From Gordonia lacunae (lineage in GTDB: Bacteria > Actinomycetota > Actinomycetes > Mycobacteriales > Mycobacteriaceae): a DNA stretch of 64,000 nt. The translations under genes and the position numbers were made by a program. The notes under the pieces are model-generated. The model was not told the DNA's origin and made no database searches. It saw nothing but the letters and a program-made list of their open reading frames with translations. The stretch spans positions 124,001 through 188,000 of the forward strand of contig NZ_NGFO01000002.1 of assembly GCF_002149015.1 (NCBI RefSeq), in the 5' to 3' direction. This document shows positions 8,192 through 17,271 of the stretch, in pieces; position 1 is the stretch's first letter, and the number at the start of each line of letters is the position of its first letter.

Positions 8192-9502
8192 TCAGTCCTG
8201 CGTCAGAAACGCTTGCAGCGCGGCCGAATACATCGGCACGTCGTCGGCGCCCATGAGCTCACGCGCGGAGTGCATCGCGAGCTGCGGCGCGCCGACGTCG
8301 ATCGTGGTGAGACCCGTGCGTGAGGCCGTGATCGGACCGATCGTCGACCCGCACGGCAGATCAGCACGGTGGACGTACCGCTGCATCGGCACCCCCGCGG
8401 CATCGCACGCGAGCGCGAAGATGGCCTCCCCCACCGCATCCGACGCGTAGCGCAGGTTCTGGTTCACCTTGAGCACCGGGCCGCCACCGATCGAGATGCG
8501 GTGGCCGGGTTCGTGCCGTTCGGGATAGTTCGGGTGGGTCGCATGCGCCATGTCGCCCGACAGGCAGACACTCGCGGCCATCGTGCGGAGAAAATCTGCG
8601 CGTGATCCACCGCGCGCCAAGACGATCCGTTCGCAGATCGAACCGAGGAAGTCCGAGGCGGCACCACGCTCGGAACCGCTGCCGACCTCCTCGTGGTCGA
8701 ACAGCACCAGCATCTTCGTGCTCGCCGACGACCCGGCGTCGAGCATCGCCCGCAGACCGGAGTAGCAGGTGCCCTGGTTGTCCAATCGGGGTGCGCTGAG
8801 CAGGTTGTCGTCGGCACCGATGATCGCCGACGGCGCCACGTCGTGGGTCATGAGTTCCCAGCCGAGGAGCGCGTCCGGATCGATCCCCGCATACTCCGAC
8901 ACCCAACCCAGGATGTCGGGCACCTCGTCACCGAGCCCCCACACGGCGTTGACGTGCCGTTGCGGGTCGAGCGAGACGCCCTTCCGGTCCTCGGACAGAT
9001 GGATGGCGAGCTGGGGCACCCGCACGATCGGCTCGGTCACGTGGACCAGCGTGTGCGCCACCGAATTCCCCGACCGGTACGCGAGGCGGCCGGAGAGGCC
9101 GAGATCGCGGTCGAGCCAGGAGTTGAGCCAGGCGCCGCCGTAGGGTTCGAGCGCGATCATCGCAACCCCGGCCGACGAACGGTCGGGATGCTGTTTGAGC
9201 CGCAGGTTGGGGCTGTCGGTGTGCCCGCCGACGATGCGGAAGGCTCCGGTCTGCCCGGTCTCCCACGCGATGATCGAGCCACCGCGGATGACGTAATGCC
9301 GCGCCGACGGCGCTGTCAGGTCGACTCCCGCCCAGTCCTGGTCCTCGAAAAGCCGGGTGTAGCCGGCACTCTCGAGTTCACGGGCCACCGTCGCGCAGAC
9401 GTGGAACGGCGACGGCGACGCATCGACGAACTCGCCGAGCCCGCGCGCGGTCGCACTGGTCGGAATCCGGGCGGACGCACTCATCGGCGAAGCTGCGCTC
9501 AC
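8192..9502 (-). CDS. apeB: M18 family aminopeptidase
   Basis: The 436-residue dinuclear zinc aminopeptidase removes N-terminal (acidic-type) residues from peptides in the cytoplasm. Metal and catalytic motifs are visible in order: GGHTDSPN (His), [15 protein letters not shown] (bridging Asp), [10 protein letters not shown] (Glu-Glu) and [11 protein letters not shown] (His). Length fits the family. It starts with GTG at 9502, overlapping the purQ stop by 4 bases, and so forms the tail of a purS-purQ-apeB transcription unit. From memory, the M. tuberculosis counterpart is pepC, also close to purine genes. Its 3' end faces the repeat cluster. Confidence 0.93.
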   Translation of the reverse strand: MSAASPMSASARIPTSATARGLGEFVDASPSPFHVCATVARELESAGYTRLFEDQDWAGVDLTAPSARHYVIRGGSIIAWETGQTGAFRIVGGHTDSPNLRLKQHPDRSSAGVAMIALEPYGGAWLNSWLDRDLGLSGRLAYRSGNSVAHTLVHVTEPIVRVPQLAIHLSEDRKGVSLDPQRHVNAVWGLGDEVPDILGWVSEYAGIDPDALLGWELMTHDVAPSAIIGADDNLLSAPRLDNQGTCYSGLRAMLDAGSSASTKMLVLFDHEEVGSGSERGAASDFLGSICERIVLARGGSRADFLRTMAASVCLSGDMAHATHPNYPERHEPGHRISIGGGPVLKVNQNLRYASDAVGEAIFALACDAAGVPMQRYVHRADLPCGSTIGPITASRTGLTTIDVGAPQLAMHSARELMGADDVPMYSAALQAFLTQD

Positions 9503-10179
9503 GCCGAGGCGAGGACCGAGTCGATCGCCGAGTAGAACAGTCCGAGACCGTCGTCGCTGGGACCGGTGAGCGGCTCCGTCGCGTGCTCGGGGTGCGGCAT
9601 CAGACCGACGATCCGCCCGTCGGGGCTGGAGATCCCGGCGATGTCGAGGGACGACCCGTTGGGGTTCCGCTCGGGGAACCGGAACACGACGAGCCCCTCA
9701 CCCTCGAGCTCCTCGAGCTTGCGCTCCGACGCGACGTACCGACCTTCGCCGGACTTGAGCGGGATGAGGATCTCCGCCCCCTGCTCGAAGCGGGTCGTCC
9801 ACGCCGTGGTGTTCGACTCGACGCGCAGCCACTCGTCGCGGCAGATGAAGTGCAGGCCCTCGTTGCGGGTCAGGGCACCCGGCAGCAACCCCGCCTCACA
9901 GAGCACCTGAAAACCGTTGCAGATGCCGAGGATCGGCATTCCCTTGCCCGCGGCCTCGACGACCGATCCCATCACCGGCGCGAAGCGGGCGATGGCACCG
10001 GCACGCAGATAGTCGCCGTAGGAGAATCCGCCGGGCACGATGATGGCGTCGACGCCCTTGAGGTCGGCGTCGCCGTGCCACAGAGCGACCGGCTCGGCGC
10101 CCGCGAGCCGGACCGCGCGGGCGGCGTCGACGTCGTCGAGGGTGCCAGGGAAGGTGATGACCCCGATGCGTGCTGTCAT
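9499..10179 (-). CDS. purQ: Phosphoribosylformylglycinamidine synthase, glutaminase subunit PurQ
   Basis: The 226-residue class I glutamine amidotransferase supplies ammonia to PurL for the fourth step of purine synthesis (FGAR to FGAM). The nucleophile Cys sits in [20 protein letters not shown], and the His and Glu of the triad in MPHPEHA. The N-terminal [15 protein letters not shown] is the family start. It lies 10 bases downstream of purS and overlaps apeB. PurL, its partner, is not adjacent in this window. Confidence 0.97.
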   Translation of the reverse strand: MTARIGVITFPGTLDDVDAARAVRLAGAEPVALWHGDADLKGVDAIIVPGGFSYGDYLRAGAIARFAPVMGSVVEAAGKGMPILGICNGFQVLCEAGLLPGALTRNEGLHFICRDEWLRVESNTTAWTTRFEQGAEILIPLKSGEGRYVASERKLEELEGEGLVVFRFPERNPNGSSLDIAGISSPDGRIVGLMPHPEHATEPLTGPSDDGLGLFYSAIDSVLASA

Positions 10180-10189
10180 GTGTTGCTCT

Positions 10190-10429
10190 CTACTCCGCGA
10201 CGCGCGAGACGTTGAAGTTCTCGATGACGGTGTTGGTCAGGAGTTCTTCGGCGATGCGCTCGAGGGTCGTGTCGTCGACGGTGTCGTCGACCTCCAGCTC
10301 GAAACGCTTGCCCTGCCGGACGTCGCCGATACCGCTGAACCCGAGCCTGCCCAGGGCGCCGACGATGGCCTGGCCCTGGGGGTCGAGAATCTCGGCTTTG
10401 GGCATCACGTCGACCACCACTCGCGCCAT
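10190..10429 (-). CDS. purS: Phosphoribosylformylglycinamidine synthase subunit PurS
   Basis: The 79-residue PurS protein bridges PurQ and PurL in the FGAM synthase complex. Recognisable features are the start [20 protein letters not shown], the central [20 protein letters not shown] and the end [14 protein letters not shown] strong SD (GAGGAG) lies a few bases before the ATG. It is the first gene of the purS-purQ-apeB unit. Confidence 0.96.
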   Translation of the reverse strand: MARVVVDVMPKAEILDPQGQAIVGALGRLGFSGIGDVRQGKRFELEVDDTVDDTTLERIAEELLTNTVIENFNVSRVAE

Positions 10430-10524
10430 GGACCGCTCCTCAATGTCTGCTGGTCGGTTGTCGCCTGATCGGTGCTCTCCCGATCAGTTCACGCCGGTCA
10501 GCTTACCGGGTGCGCCAAATCGGC

Positions 10525-11007
10525 TCAGAGCACGGATTCGATGGCGGCGATGACCGTCGGGTCGGTGGGCTCGGTGCGCGGACGGAAGCGGTTGACGACC
10601 TCCCCGTCGGCGTTGACCAGAAACTTCTCGAAGTTCCACTGGATGTCGCCCGCCTCGCCGTCGGCGTCGGCATGCCGGGTGAGTTCGGCGTACAGCGGGT
10701 GGCGATCGTCGCCGTTGACATCGGTCTTCGCCAGCAGGGGGAAGGTCACACCGTAGGTGGCCGAACAGAACGTCGCGATTTCCTCGGCGGTACCCGGCTC
10801 CTGGCCCATGAACTGGTTGCACGGCACACCGACGACGGTGAGTCCTTTGTCCCCATAGGTCTTGGCGAGTTCCTCGAGCCCGGCGTACTGGGGTGTGAGG
10901 CCGCACTTGCTGGCGACGTTCACCACGAGGAGCGGTCCGCCGAAGTCGTTCAGCGAGACGTCGGAGCCGTCGAGGGCGGAAACCGGGATGTCTTTGATGT
11001 TGGCCAT
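10525..11007 (-). CDS. Glutathione peroxidase-family thiol peroxidase
   Basis: The 160-residue protein has the family motifs NVASKCGLTPQY (peroxidatic Cys), VPCNQFMGQEPGT and WNFEKFLV, which form the Cys-Gln-Trp-Asn centre. It uses Cys rather than selenocysteine. In actinomycetes, which lack glutathione, such enzymes are normally thioredoxin-dependent; the second Cys in PCNQF and further Cys residues could serve resolution. It reduces hydrogen peroxide or lipid hydroperoxides. It is a single gene, divergent from the MarR regulator, with no clear SD, so it may be leaderless. Confidence 0.92.
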   Translation of the reverse strand: MANIKDIPVSALDGSDVSLNDFGGPLLVVNVASKCGLTPQYAGLEELAKTYGDKGLTVVGVPCNQFMGQEPGTAEEIATFCSATYGVTFPLLAKTDVNGDDRHPLYAELTRHADADGEAGDIQWNFEKFLVNADGEVVNRFRPRTEPTDPTVIAAIESVL

Positions 11008-11091
11008 GGACGCCAGATTAGACGGCGCCCGCCGGATACTCCGGAGACGTGGGTCACAGCCCTGCGCAGCGTATGCCCAAGCTCACGCTTA

Positions 11092-11113
11092 ATTGCGTTC
11101 CTGCAATAGTTGC
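11092..11113. promoter_or_regulatory. Candidate MarR operator (overlapping inverted repeats)
   Basis: ATTGC-6-GCAAT spans 11092-11107, and a second overlapping inverted repeat GCAA-TAG-TTGC spans 11103-11113, so TTGC/GCAA half sites recur three times in 22 bases. The cluster lies just upstream of the MarR gene, in the divergent region with the peroxidase. MarR proteins usually bind such AT-centred palindromes and repress their own promoter. Binding by this MarR is inferred. Confidence 0.6.
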
Positions 11114-11133
11114 ATTCGGGTTAGCATCTTCGG

Positions 11134-11640
11134 GTGTCCGGAGAATGCAGGTCGTACAGCGGTGCCGATGAGTCGGTGAACGCTGCGTCGACGGCACTCA
11201 ACGCCTTCCTCGAGCGGCTCATCGACCTGGGCCGGCCCGAGACACTGGAGAGCCTGGCAGCCACCGACATCACGTTCTCTCAGTTGCGCATCCTCTCCGC
11301 ACTCGCCTGCCAGCCCGGCCCGATGTCGGTGAACGCCATCGCCGATCAGGTACAGCTGTCCCTCGCAGCCGCGGGCCGGACAGTGGACAAACTGGTCGGC
11401 TGCGATCTCGTCGACCGTCGCGAGGACCCGTCCGACCGTCGGGTCAAGCGCATCTCCCTCACCGACGCGGGGCGGCGCTACCTCGAGACCCATCTGGCCG
11501 TGAAGCGCGGGACCATCCGGCACTTCATCGCCAATCTGCCGGCAGACATGCGGGACAACCTCTGCGCGGCGCTGCGCCCGATCGTCGACGACGCCGTCGA
11601 CCATTTCTGTCTGCCCTCCGACGGACGGCAGGCCTCATGA
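11134..11640 (+). CDS. MarR-family transcriptional regulator
   Basis: The 168-residue winged-helix regulator has its recognition region at MSVNAIADQVQLSLAAAGRTVDKL and the wing at REDPSDRRVKRISLT; the DxRxxR wing is the MarR hallmark. It is followed 139 bases later by a DHA2 efflux pump and probably represses that pump until a toxic ligand binds. I used the GTG at 11134; a GTG at 11176 (before NAASTALN) is also possible. The overlapping TTGC/GCAA palindromes just upstream are the likely autoregulatory site. Confidence 0.9.
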   Translation: MSGECRSYSGADESVNAASTALNAFLERLIDLGRPETLESLAATDITFSQLRILSALACQPGPMSVNAIADQVQLSLAAAGRTVDKLVGCDLVDRREDPSDRRVKRISLTDAGRRYLETHLAVKRGTIRHFIANLPADMRDNLCAALRPIVDDAVDHFCLPSDGRQAS

Positions 11641-11686
11641 CACCTCGTCTCGACCTCGACTCCCTCTGATCCCCTGACCGCCTCTC

Positions 11687-11704
11687 TCGACCCACCTGGG
11701 TCGA
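11687..11704. promoter_or_regulatory. 18-bp palindrome upstream of the MFS gene
   Basis: TCGACCCA-CC-TGGGTCGA is a perfect 8-base inverted repeat with a 2-base spacer, 75 bases before the efflux-pump start. It lies in the marR-MFS gap and could be an operator or an attenuating hairpin. It does not resemble the TTGC/GCAA sites before marR, so a second regulator is possible. Confidence 0.4.
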
Positions 11705-11779
11705 ACGAGCCCGACAGACGATCCGCCGCGGGTCACCGTGGCACGCCGAATTTCTCGCCCGACCGATAGGAACACCCGA

Positions 11780-13327
11780 ATGACTTCATCCACAGGTGGT
11801 CACCTGCACGACGGCCCCCCGGACACCAAGCTGGACCGTCACGTCCTGTTGGTCGCCGGCGTGGTCGTGCTCGGTGCGATCATGTCGATCCTCGACGTCA
11901 CTGTGGTGGCCGTCGCGCAGAACACCTTCCAGCAGGAGTTCGGCACCGACGCCGCCGGCGCCGCCTGGACGGCGACCGGTTACACCCTCGCCCTGGCTGC
12001 GGTGATCCCGCTGTCGAGTTGGGCCGCTTCACGTTTCGGCACCAAGAAGGTCTACCTCGTCTCCCTGGTCCTGTTCACCCTGGGATCGGTGCTGTGTGCC
12101 CTGGCGCCGAACATCGGGATGCTCGTCGCGTTCCGCGTGATCCAGGGACTCGGCGGCGGCATGCTGATGCCCATCGGCATGATGATGCTGACCAAGGCGG
12201 CGGGCCCCGAGCGCGTCGGCTCGGTCATGGCCGTGCTCGGCATCCCGATGCTCCTCGGCCCGATCTCGGGTCCGATCCTCGGCGGCGTCCTCATCGAGCA
12301 GCTGAGCTGGCACTGGATCTTCCTGATCAACGTCCCGATCGGCATCGTCGCCCTCGTCTACTCGTGGATCGTCCTGCGCGACGACGCCGAGACCAGCCGG
12401 CCCTCGATCGACGTCGTCGGTCTGCTGCTGCTCTCGCCGGGCCTCGCACTCTTCCTGTTCGGCATCTCCTCGAGCGCCGAGCACCGGACCTTCGTGACGG
12501 CCTCGGTCCTCGTGCCGACCATCATCGGGGCGATCCTCATCGGCGCCTTCATCGTCCACGCCCTGCGCAAGAAGAACCCGCTGCTCGACCTGCGGCTGTT
12601 CACCAACCGCACACTCAGCATCTCGGTCGCCACCATGGTGCTGTTCATGATCGCGTTCTTCGGTGCGGCACTGCTGTTCCCGCAGTACTTCATCGGTGTG
12701 CGCGGCGAGTCCACGCTGGCCGCGGGCCTGCTACTCGCCCCGCAGGGTGTCGGCGCCATGCTGACCATGCCGATCGCCGGTCGCCTCACCGACAAGATGG
12801 GGCCGGGCAAGTTCGTGCTCGTCGGCATCGTTCTGATCGTGCTGGGCCTGAGTACGTTCATGTTCCTCGGTGCGGACACGTCCTACTGGCTGATCTGTGG
12901 TTCGCTGTTCGTGCAGGGTCTCGGCATGGGCATGACGATGATGCCGATCATGTCCTCGGCCCTGGCCACCCTGAAGAACTCCCAGGTTCCCGACGGCTCG
13001 ACGCTGCTCAACGTGATCCAGCAGTCGGCGACCTCGATCGGTACCGCGGTGATCTCGGTGATCCTGGCCAGCAGCCTCGCGAGCCGGCCCGAGGCGGGAC
13101 TGGCGATCATGGCCAACACCTCCGACGCACCGTTGCCGCCGGGAGTGCCGGATCCGCTGCCGCAGTCCTTCTTCGAGACCGCCGCGGACGTGTTCTCCAA
13201 CACGTTCACGATCTCGGTGGTCCTGATCGTGCTGACGCTGATCCCAGCGTTCTTCCTGCCTCGCAAGAAGATCGCCTCGCAGCTGACCGAAGAGGACATG
13301 GACCGCGGACCGATCATGATGCACTGA
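11780..13327 (+). CDS. DHA2-family MFS drug efflux transporter (EmrB/QacA-type)
   Basis: The 515-residue membrane protein has about 14 hydrophobic segments, the size of DHA2 drug:proton antiporters. Family signs are WTATGYTLALAAVIPLSSWAA in helix 2, motif C GIPMLLGPISGPILGG in helix 5, and motif A-like GRLTDKMGPGKF. It would export hydrophobic drugs using the proton gradient. The start is the ATG at 11780 with AGGA upstream. The preceding MarR gene, on the same strand, is its probable repressor. A strong hairpin terminator follows. Confidence 0.93.
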   Translation: MTSSTGGHLHDGPPDTKLDRHVLLVAGVVVLGAIMSILDVTVVAVAQNTFQQEFGTDAAGAAWTATGYTLALAAVIPLSSWAASRFGTKKVYLVSLVLFTLGSVLCALAPNIGMLVAFRVIQGLGGGMLMPIGMMMLTKAAGPERVGSVMAVLGIPMLLGPISGPILGGVLIEQLSWHWIFLINVPIGIVALVYSWIVLRDDAETSRPSIDVVGLLLLSPGLALFLFGISSSAEHRTFVTASVLVPTIIGAILIGAFIVHALRKKNPLLDLRLFTNRTLSISVATMVLFMIAFFGAALLFPQYFIGVRGESTLAAGLLLAPQGVGAMLTMPIAGRLTDKMGPGKFVLVGIVLIVLGLSTFMFLGADTSYWLICGSLFVQGLGMGMTMMPIMSSALATLKNSQVPDGSTLLNVIQQSATSIGTAVISVILASSLASRPEAGLAIMANTSDAPLPPGVPDPLPQSFFETAADVFSNTFTISVVLIVLTLIPAFFLPRKKIASQLTEEDMDRGPIMMH

Positions 13328-13340
13328 TCACCCTCTCCCC

Positions 13341-13497
13341 GCTGGTTGAGCTCTCCCCTGCTGGTTGAGCTTGTCGAAACCCGAAGCCCCGTTCGACTCG
13401 GTCGAACGGGGCTTCGTGGATTTCGACAGGCTCAACCAACGGAAGGTGAGCTCAACCAACGGAAGGTGAGCTCAACCAACGGAAGGCTCAACCAGCG
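13341..13497. repeat. GGTTGAGC-family repeat array at a convergent junction
   Basis: GCTGGTTGAGCT occurs at 13341 and 13360. The arm GGTTGAGCTTGTCGAAA (13363-13379) pairs, with one mismatch, with TTTCGACAGGCTCAACC (13421-13437) around the central terminator stem. A 20-base unit CTCAACCAACGGAAGGTGAG is then repeated in tandem at 13431, 13451 and 13471 (last copy partial), ending in CTCAACCAGC. The array separates the convergent MFS and protease genes. Confidence 0.9.
13382..13416. terminator. Perfect 15-bp hairpin, bidirectional terminator
   Basis: CGAAGCCCCGTTCGA (13382-13396) pairs perfectly with 13402-13416 around a 5-base loop CTCGG. It lies between the 3' ends of the MFS and ptrB genes and inside the GGTTGAGC arms, which extend the stem. 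There is no long T tract, as is common for high-GC terminators. Confidence 0.8.
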
Positions 13498-13509
13498 ACG
13501 TGGATCCGA

Positions 13510-15669
13510 TCAGTTCTCGAGTGCACCCGACTGCTGGAGAATCCACGCCAGCTCGAAGGCGACCTCTTCCCATTGCTTGTAGCGCCCGCTGACGCCGCCG
13601 TGACCGGCCGACATCTCGGTCTTGAGCAGGACCGGGTTGTCGGACGTGGTCTTCTCCTGGAGCCGCGCAACCCATTTCGCCGCCTCGGTGAACAGCACCC
13701 GGGTGTCGTTCAGCGACGTCTGCGCGAGGATGGGCGGGTACGGCTTGGCATCGACGTTCTCGTACGGCGTGTAGGTCTTCATGTACCGGTAGACCTCGGG
13801 GTCGTGCAACGGGTCACCCCACTCGTCCCACTCGATCACCGTGAGGGGCAGGGACGGATCGAGGATCGAGTTCAGTGCGTCGACGAACGGCACCGACGCC
13901 AGGATCCCGTTGAACAGCTCGGGCGCCAGGTTGGCCACCGCGCCCATCAGCAACCCGCCCGCGGACCCGCCTTCGGCGACCATCTGCTGCGGTGTCGTCC
14001 AACCGGATTCGACCAGATGGCGGCCCGCCGCGACGAAGTCGGTGAAGGTGTTCCGCTTGCTGAGTTCCTTGCCGTTCTCGTACCAGTACCGGCCCATCTC
14101 GCCACCGCCGCGGATGTGGGCGAGGACGAACACCATGCCGCGGTCGAGCATCGACAGTCGCGCCACCGAGAAATACGGGTCGATACTCGCCTCGTAAGAG
14201 CCGTATCCGTACAGCAGCAGGGGCGCGGGCCTGGCGGCGTCGGTCTCCTTGCGGCGCACCACCGACAACGGGATTCGGGTTCCGTCCTCGGCGACCGCCC
14301 ACTCACGCGACTGCACGTAATCGGCCGGGTCGTAACCCCCGAGAACGGGCTGCCGCTTGAGGAGGGTCCGCTCGCCGGTCGCCACGTCCAGCTCGAACAG
14401 TTCCGCCGGTTCGATGAAACTGCCGTACCCGATGCGTAGTCTCGGCGCGCTCCACTCCGGGTTGGCCGCGAGGCCCGCCGAACTCAGCTCCTGGTCGAAG
14501 GTGACCTCCCGGAAGTCCGACTCGGCCGGGATGCCGTCGATCTGCCTCAGATCGGCGATCGCCAGACGCGGCAGCGCATCCCGGCGGTAGGACAGGACCA
14601 GGTAGTCCGCGAAGGCGTCGAGGTCCTCGATCCGGCGCTGCGGGTCGTGCGCGATGAGGGGCCGCCGGTCCGACGGGTCGGCGACCGGCGCGAGATCGAT
14701 GGCGAAATTCTCCGCCTTCTGCCCGTCGCGGACCTCGTTGTGCACGATGACGAGGTAGTCCTCGCCACCGATCACGGCGTGCTCGACGCTGTACTCGACG
14801 CCTTCCACTCGCGGTGCGACGCTGCGGAATTCACCGGTCGGGTCGTCGGCGGCGAGCAGGTAGCTCTCGGAGGTGATCTTGGAACCGACGCCGATGACCA
14901 GATACTTGTCGCTCCGCGTGGTGCCCATCCCGACCCAGAACCGCTCGTCGGGCTCGTGGAAGACCTTGACGTCGTCGGTTCCGGCTCCGATGTCGTGGCG
15001 CCACACCGTGTCCGGGCGCCACGCGGCGTCGACCGTCGAATAGAAGACGTGCCGGGCGTCCGCCGACCAGACCGCACCACCCGAGGTGTCACGCACCTCG
15101 TCGGGGAGAAGTTCGCCGCTGCGAAGGTCCTTGACCCGCAGGGTGTATCGCTCGTCCCCGACGACGTCGATGCTGTAGGCGAGCCAGTTCCCGTCGTCGC
15201 TGACGGTCAGCGCGCCGAGGCTGAAGAAGTCATGGCCCTCCGCCTCGACGTTGGCGTCGAGCATGATCTCCTCGCCGGGCAGCGGGTCGTCGCCCACCTC
15301 CGGTGGGGTCCAGTCGTCGTCGGACCGGATCGGGCACCGGCAGGACGTCGAATACTGTTTACCCTCATGGGTTCGCCCGTAGTACCAGTACCGGCCGCGC
15401 CGGTTCGGCACCGACATGTCGGTTTCCTTGGTGCGACTCTTGATCTCGCCGAAGATCTGCGCGCGCAGGTCCGCCAGCTGGGCCGTCTGCGATTCGGTGA
15501 AGGCGTTCTGCGCCTCGAGGTAGGCGATGACCTCGGGATCGTCCTTGTCGCGCAACCATTCGTAGTCGTCGACGAAGGTGTCGCCGTGGTGGGTGCGCTC
15601 GGCGGGCACCTTCTTGGCGACCGGCGGGGTCACCACCGGGGTGGTCGCGTCCTGTTTCTCGTCGGCCAT
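13510..15669 (-). CDS. ptrB: Oligopeptidase B / prolyl oligopeptidase family serine peptidase
   Basis: The 719-residue S9 peptidase has an N-terminal beta-propeller (about 1-430, beginning THHGDTFVDDYEWLRDKDD) and a C-terminal alpha/beta-hydrolase domain. The domain carries the Ser in EGGSAGGLLMG, the Asp in SLNDTRV and the His in SAGHGG. It cleaves short peptides after basic residues in the cytoplasm. The start is the ATG at 15669, which overlaps the purC stop (TGATG), so it is translationally coupled to purC. From memory, the same purC-ptrB order occurs in mycobacteria. The gene ends at the GGTTGAGC repeat array. Confidence 0.94.
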   Translation of the reverse strand: MADEKQDATTPVVTPPVAKKVPAERTHHGDTFVDDYEWLRDKDDPEVIAYLEAQNAFTESQTAQLADLRAQIFGEIKSRTKETDMSVPNRRGRYWYYGRTHEGKQYSTSCRCPIRSDDDWTPPEVGDDPLPGEEIMLDANVEAEGHDFFSLGALTVSDDGNWLAYSIDVVGDERYTLRVKDLRSGELLPDEVRDTSGGAVWSADARHVFYSTVDAAWRPDTVWRHDIGAGTDDVKVFHEPDERFWVGMGTTRSDKYLVIGVGSKITSESYLLAADDPTGEFRSVAPRVEGVEYSVEHAVIGGEDYLVIVHNEVRDGQKAENFAIDLAPVADPSDRRPLIAHDPQRRIEDLDAFADYLVLSYRRDALPRLAIADLRQIDGIPAESDFREVTFDQELSSAGLAANPEWSAPRLRIGYGSFIEPAELFELDVATGERTLLKRQPVLGGYDPADYVQSREWAVAEDGTRIPLSVVRRKETDAARPAPLLLYGYGSYEASIDPYFSVARLSMLDRGMVFVLAHIRGGGEMGRYWYENGKELSKRNTFTDFVAAGRHLVESGWTTPQQMVAEGGSAGGLLMGAVANLAPELFNGILASVPFVDALNSILDPSLPLTVIEWDEWGDPLHDPEVYRYMKTYTPYENVDAKPYPPILAQTSLNDTRVLFTEAAKWVARLQEKTTSDNPVLLKTEMSAGHGGVSGRYKQWEEVAFELAWILQQSGALEN

Positions 15670-16565
15670 CAGTTCACCTCTGCATCGGGCCAGTCGGCGA
15701 AGGACTTTCGTGAAATCCATTCATAGGCATCGATATACCGTTGTCTCGTGCGCTCGACGACGTCGTCGGGCAGCGTCGGCGGCGCGACGTCGGACGCCCG
15801 GTCCCATCCGGAGTCCGCGCTCGTCAGCCAGTTCCGCACGATCTGCTTGTCGAAGCTCGGCTGCACCTTGCCCGCCGCATAGGTGGCGGCCTCCCAGTAC
15901 CGAGACGAGTCGGGGGTGAGCACCTCGTCCGCGAGGACGAGCTCGCCGTCGGCCCCGCGGCCGAACTCGAACTTGGTGTCGGCGAGGATGATCCCGCGCT
16001 CGGCCGCGACCGCCGCACCCCGCGCGTAGATGTCGAGGGTGGCCGACCGCAGTGCCTGCGCCAGCTCCTCCCCCTCCTGTTCGACGACCCGCTCGAAACT
16101 GATGTTCTCGTCGTGCTCGCCCTGCTCGGCCTTGGTGGCCGGAGTGAAGATCGGCTCGGGCAGCTTGCTCGCCTCCGACAGACCAGCCGGCAGTTCGACC
16201 CCGCACACCGATCCGGTCGACTCGTAGTCGAGCAGGCCCGACCCGGTCAGGTAACCGCGGGCCACGCATTCGACCTGGACCATGGGCAGGCGGCGGACCA
16301 CCATCGAGCGGCCCACGACCTGCGCCGGGATGCGATCGTCGGTCGGTCCGCCGGCCAGGTGATTGGGCACGCCGAGCTCGTCGAACCAGTAGAAGCTCAT
16401 CGCCGTCAGGATGCGTCCCTTGTCGGGGATCGCGGGACTGAGGATGTGGTCGTAGGCCGAGATCCGGTCGGACGCCACCAACAGCAGGGTGTCGGCGTCG
16501 ATCTCGTAGATCTCGCGGACCTTCCCCGACGCCAGATGACGGTAGGTCTGCAGTTCAGGACGCAT
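15669..16565 (-). CDS. purC: Phosphoribosylaminoimidazole-succinocarboxamide synthase (SAICAR synthetase)
   Basis: The 298-residue PurC ligates aspartate to CAIR using ATP, the eighth step of purine synthesis. Motifs seen are the nucleotide-binding start [41 protein letters not shown], and the substrate loop [16 protein letters not shown]. Length is normal for the actinobacterial single-domain form. It is coupled to ptrB by stop-start overlap and divergent from the SelW-like gene. Confidence 0.97.
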   Translation of the reverse strand: MRPELQTYRHLASGKVREIYEIDADTLLLVASDRISAYDHILSPAIPDKGRILTAMSFYWFDELGVPNHLAGGPTDDRIPAQVVGRSMVVRRLPMVQVECVARGYLTGSGLLDYESTGSVCGVELPAGLSEASKLPEPIFTPATKAEQGEHDENISFERVVEQEGEELAQALRSATLDIYARGAAVAAERGIILADTKFEFGRGADGELVLADEVLTPDSSRYWEAATYAAGKVQPSFDKQIVRNWLTSADSGWDRASDVAPPTLPDDVVERTRQRYIDAYEWISRKSFADWPDAEVN

Positions 16566-16654
16566 GGACTCGACCCTAGAGGGTGAGGTGTCCCCGCGGG
16601 GCGGCAGGGACCTCCCGCCCCGCCTCGCGGCCCGGGGTCTGCGATCCTGGACCG

Positions 16655-16933
16655 ATGAGCGAGCCGCACATCACCATCACCTACTGCACGCAGTGCAACT
16701 GGCTGCTGCGGGCGTCGTGGATGGCCTCGGAACTGCTGAACACCTTCGGCACCGAGATCGGTTCGGTGACACTCGTCCCCGGCACCGGTGGCGTGTTCGT
16801 CATCGAGGTCGACGGCACGCAGATCTGGGAGCGCAAGCGCGACGGCGGCTTCCCCGGCGCCCCCGAACTCAAGCGACGCGTCCGCGACACCGCGCTCCCG
16901 GACTGGAACCTCGGGCACTCCGACCCTTCGTGA
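16655..16933 (+). CDS. SelT/SelW/SelH (Rdx) family thioredoxin-like protein
   Basis: The 92-residue protein begins with the redox motif ITYCTQCNW (Cys11 and Cys14) and ends with the family piece [15 protein letters not shown]. Rdx proteins have a thioredoxin-like fold; here both residues are Cys and no selenocysteine is needed. The role is presumably thiol redox exchange, with unknown partner. The ATG at 16655 was chosen because upstream in-frame sequence has no family similarity. It lies divergent from purC, and its end runs into the large CTCCCTGAGG repeat. Confidence 0.88.
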   Translation: MSEPHITITYCTQCNWLLRASWMASELLNTFGTEIGSVTLVPGTGGVFVIEVDGTQIWERKRDGGFPGAPELKRRVRDTALPDWNLGHSDPS

Positions 16934-17265
16934 CGCTCGCAAGCTCGCTCCTCAGGGAGCAGTAGCCCCGCACCGGAGTGAGCAGCGACGACCCACTGCT
17001 CCCTGAGGTGCGAGCGAAGCGAGCCCCCACTGCTCCCTGAGGTGCGAGCGAAGCGAGCCCCACTGCTCCCTGAGGTGCGAGCGAAGCGAGCCACGAAGGG
17101 CCTCGCAACGTATCTCACCAGGCCCTTCGAGGCTCGTCGCTTGCGCTCCTCACACCTCAGGGAGCAGATTGCGCTCGCTTGCGCTCCTCACACCTCAGGG
17201 TGCAGATTGGGCTCGCTTGCGCTCCTCACACCTCAGGGAGCAATAGCCCGTCACGAAGGGTCTGC
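16930..17265. repeat. Large palindromic repeat array, three units facing three inverted units
   Basis: A 31-base unit starting ACTGCTCCCTGAGGTGCGAG occurs at 16995-17025, 17029-17059 and 17062-17092. After a central hairpin (CGAAGGGCCT near 17094, AGGCCCTTCG near 17120), three inverted relatives follow in about 17130-17252 (GCTTGCGCTCCTCACACCTC then AGGGAGCAG). A single CTCGCTCCTCAGGGAGCAG copy precedes the array at about 16936. The stretch fills the 338 bases between convergent SelW-like and purB genes and has no credible ORF. Confidence 0.9.
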
Positions 17266-17271
17266 GGAGAG

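Noticed and set aside
10525-11007. Selenocysteine in the glutathione peroxidase
   Set aside because: The peroxidatic position is a plain Cys codon and no SECIS-like element is needed.
13346-13582. 78-residue plus-strand frame across the GGTTGAGC array
   Set aside because: It is made of the repeat units themselves (repeated QRKVSSTNG-type translation) and has no RBS.
16930-17265. Array considered as a CRISPR locus
   Set aside because: Units are palindromic, abut each other with 3-4 base gaps, no spacers, no cas genes.
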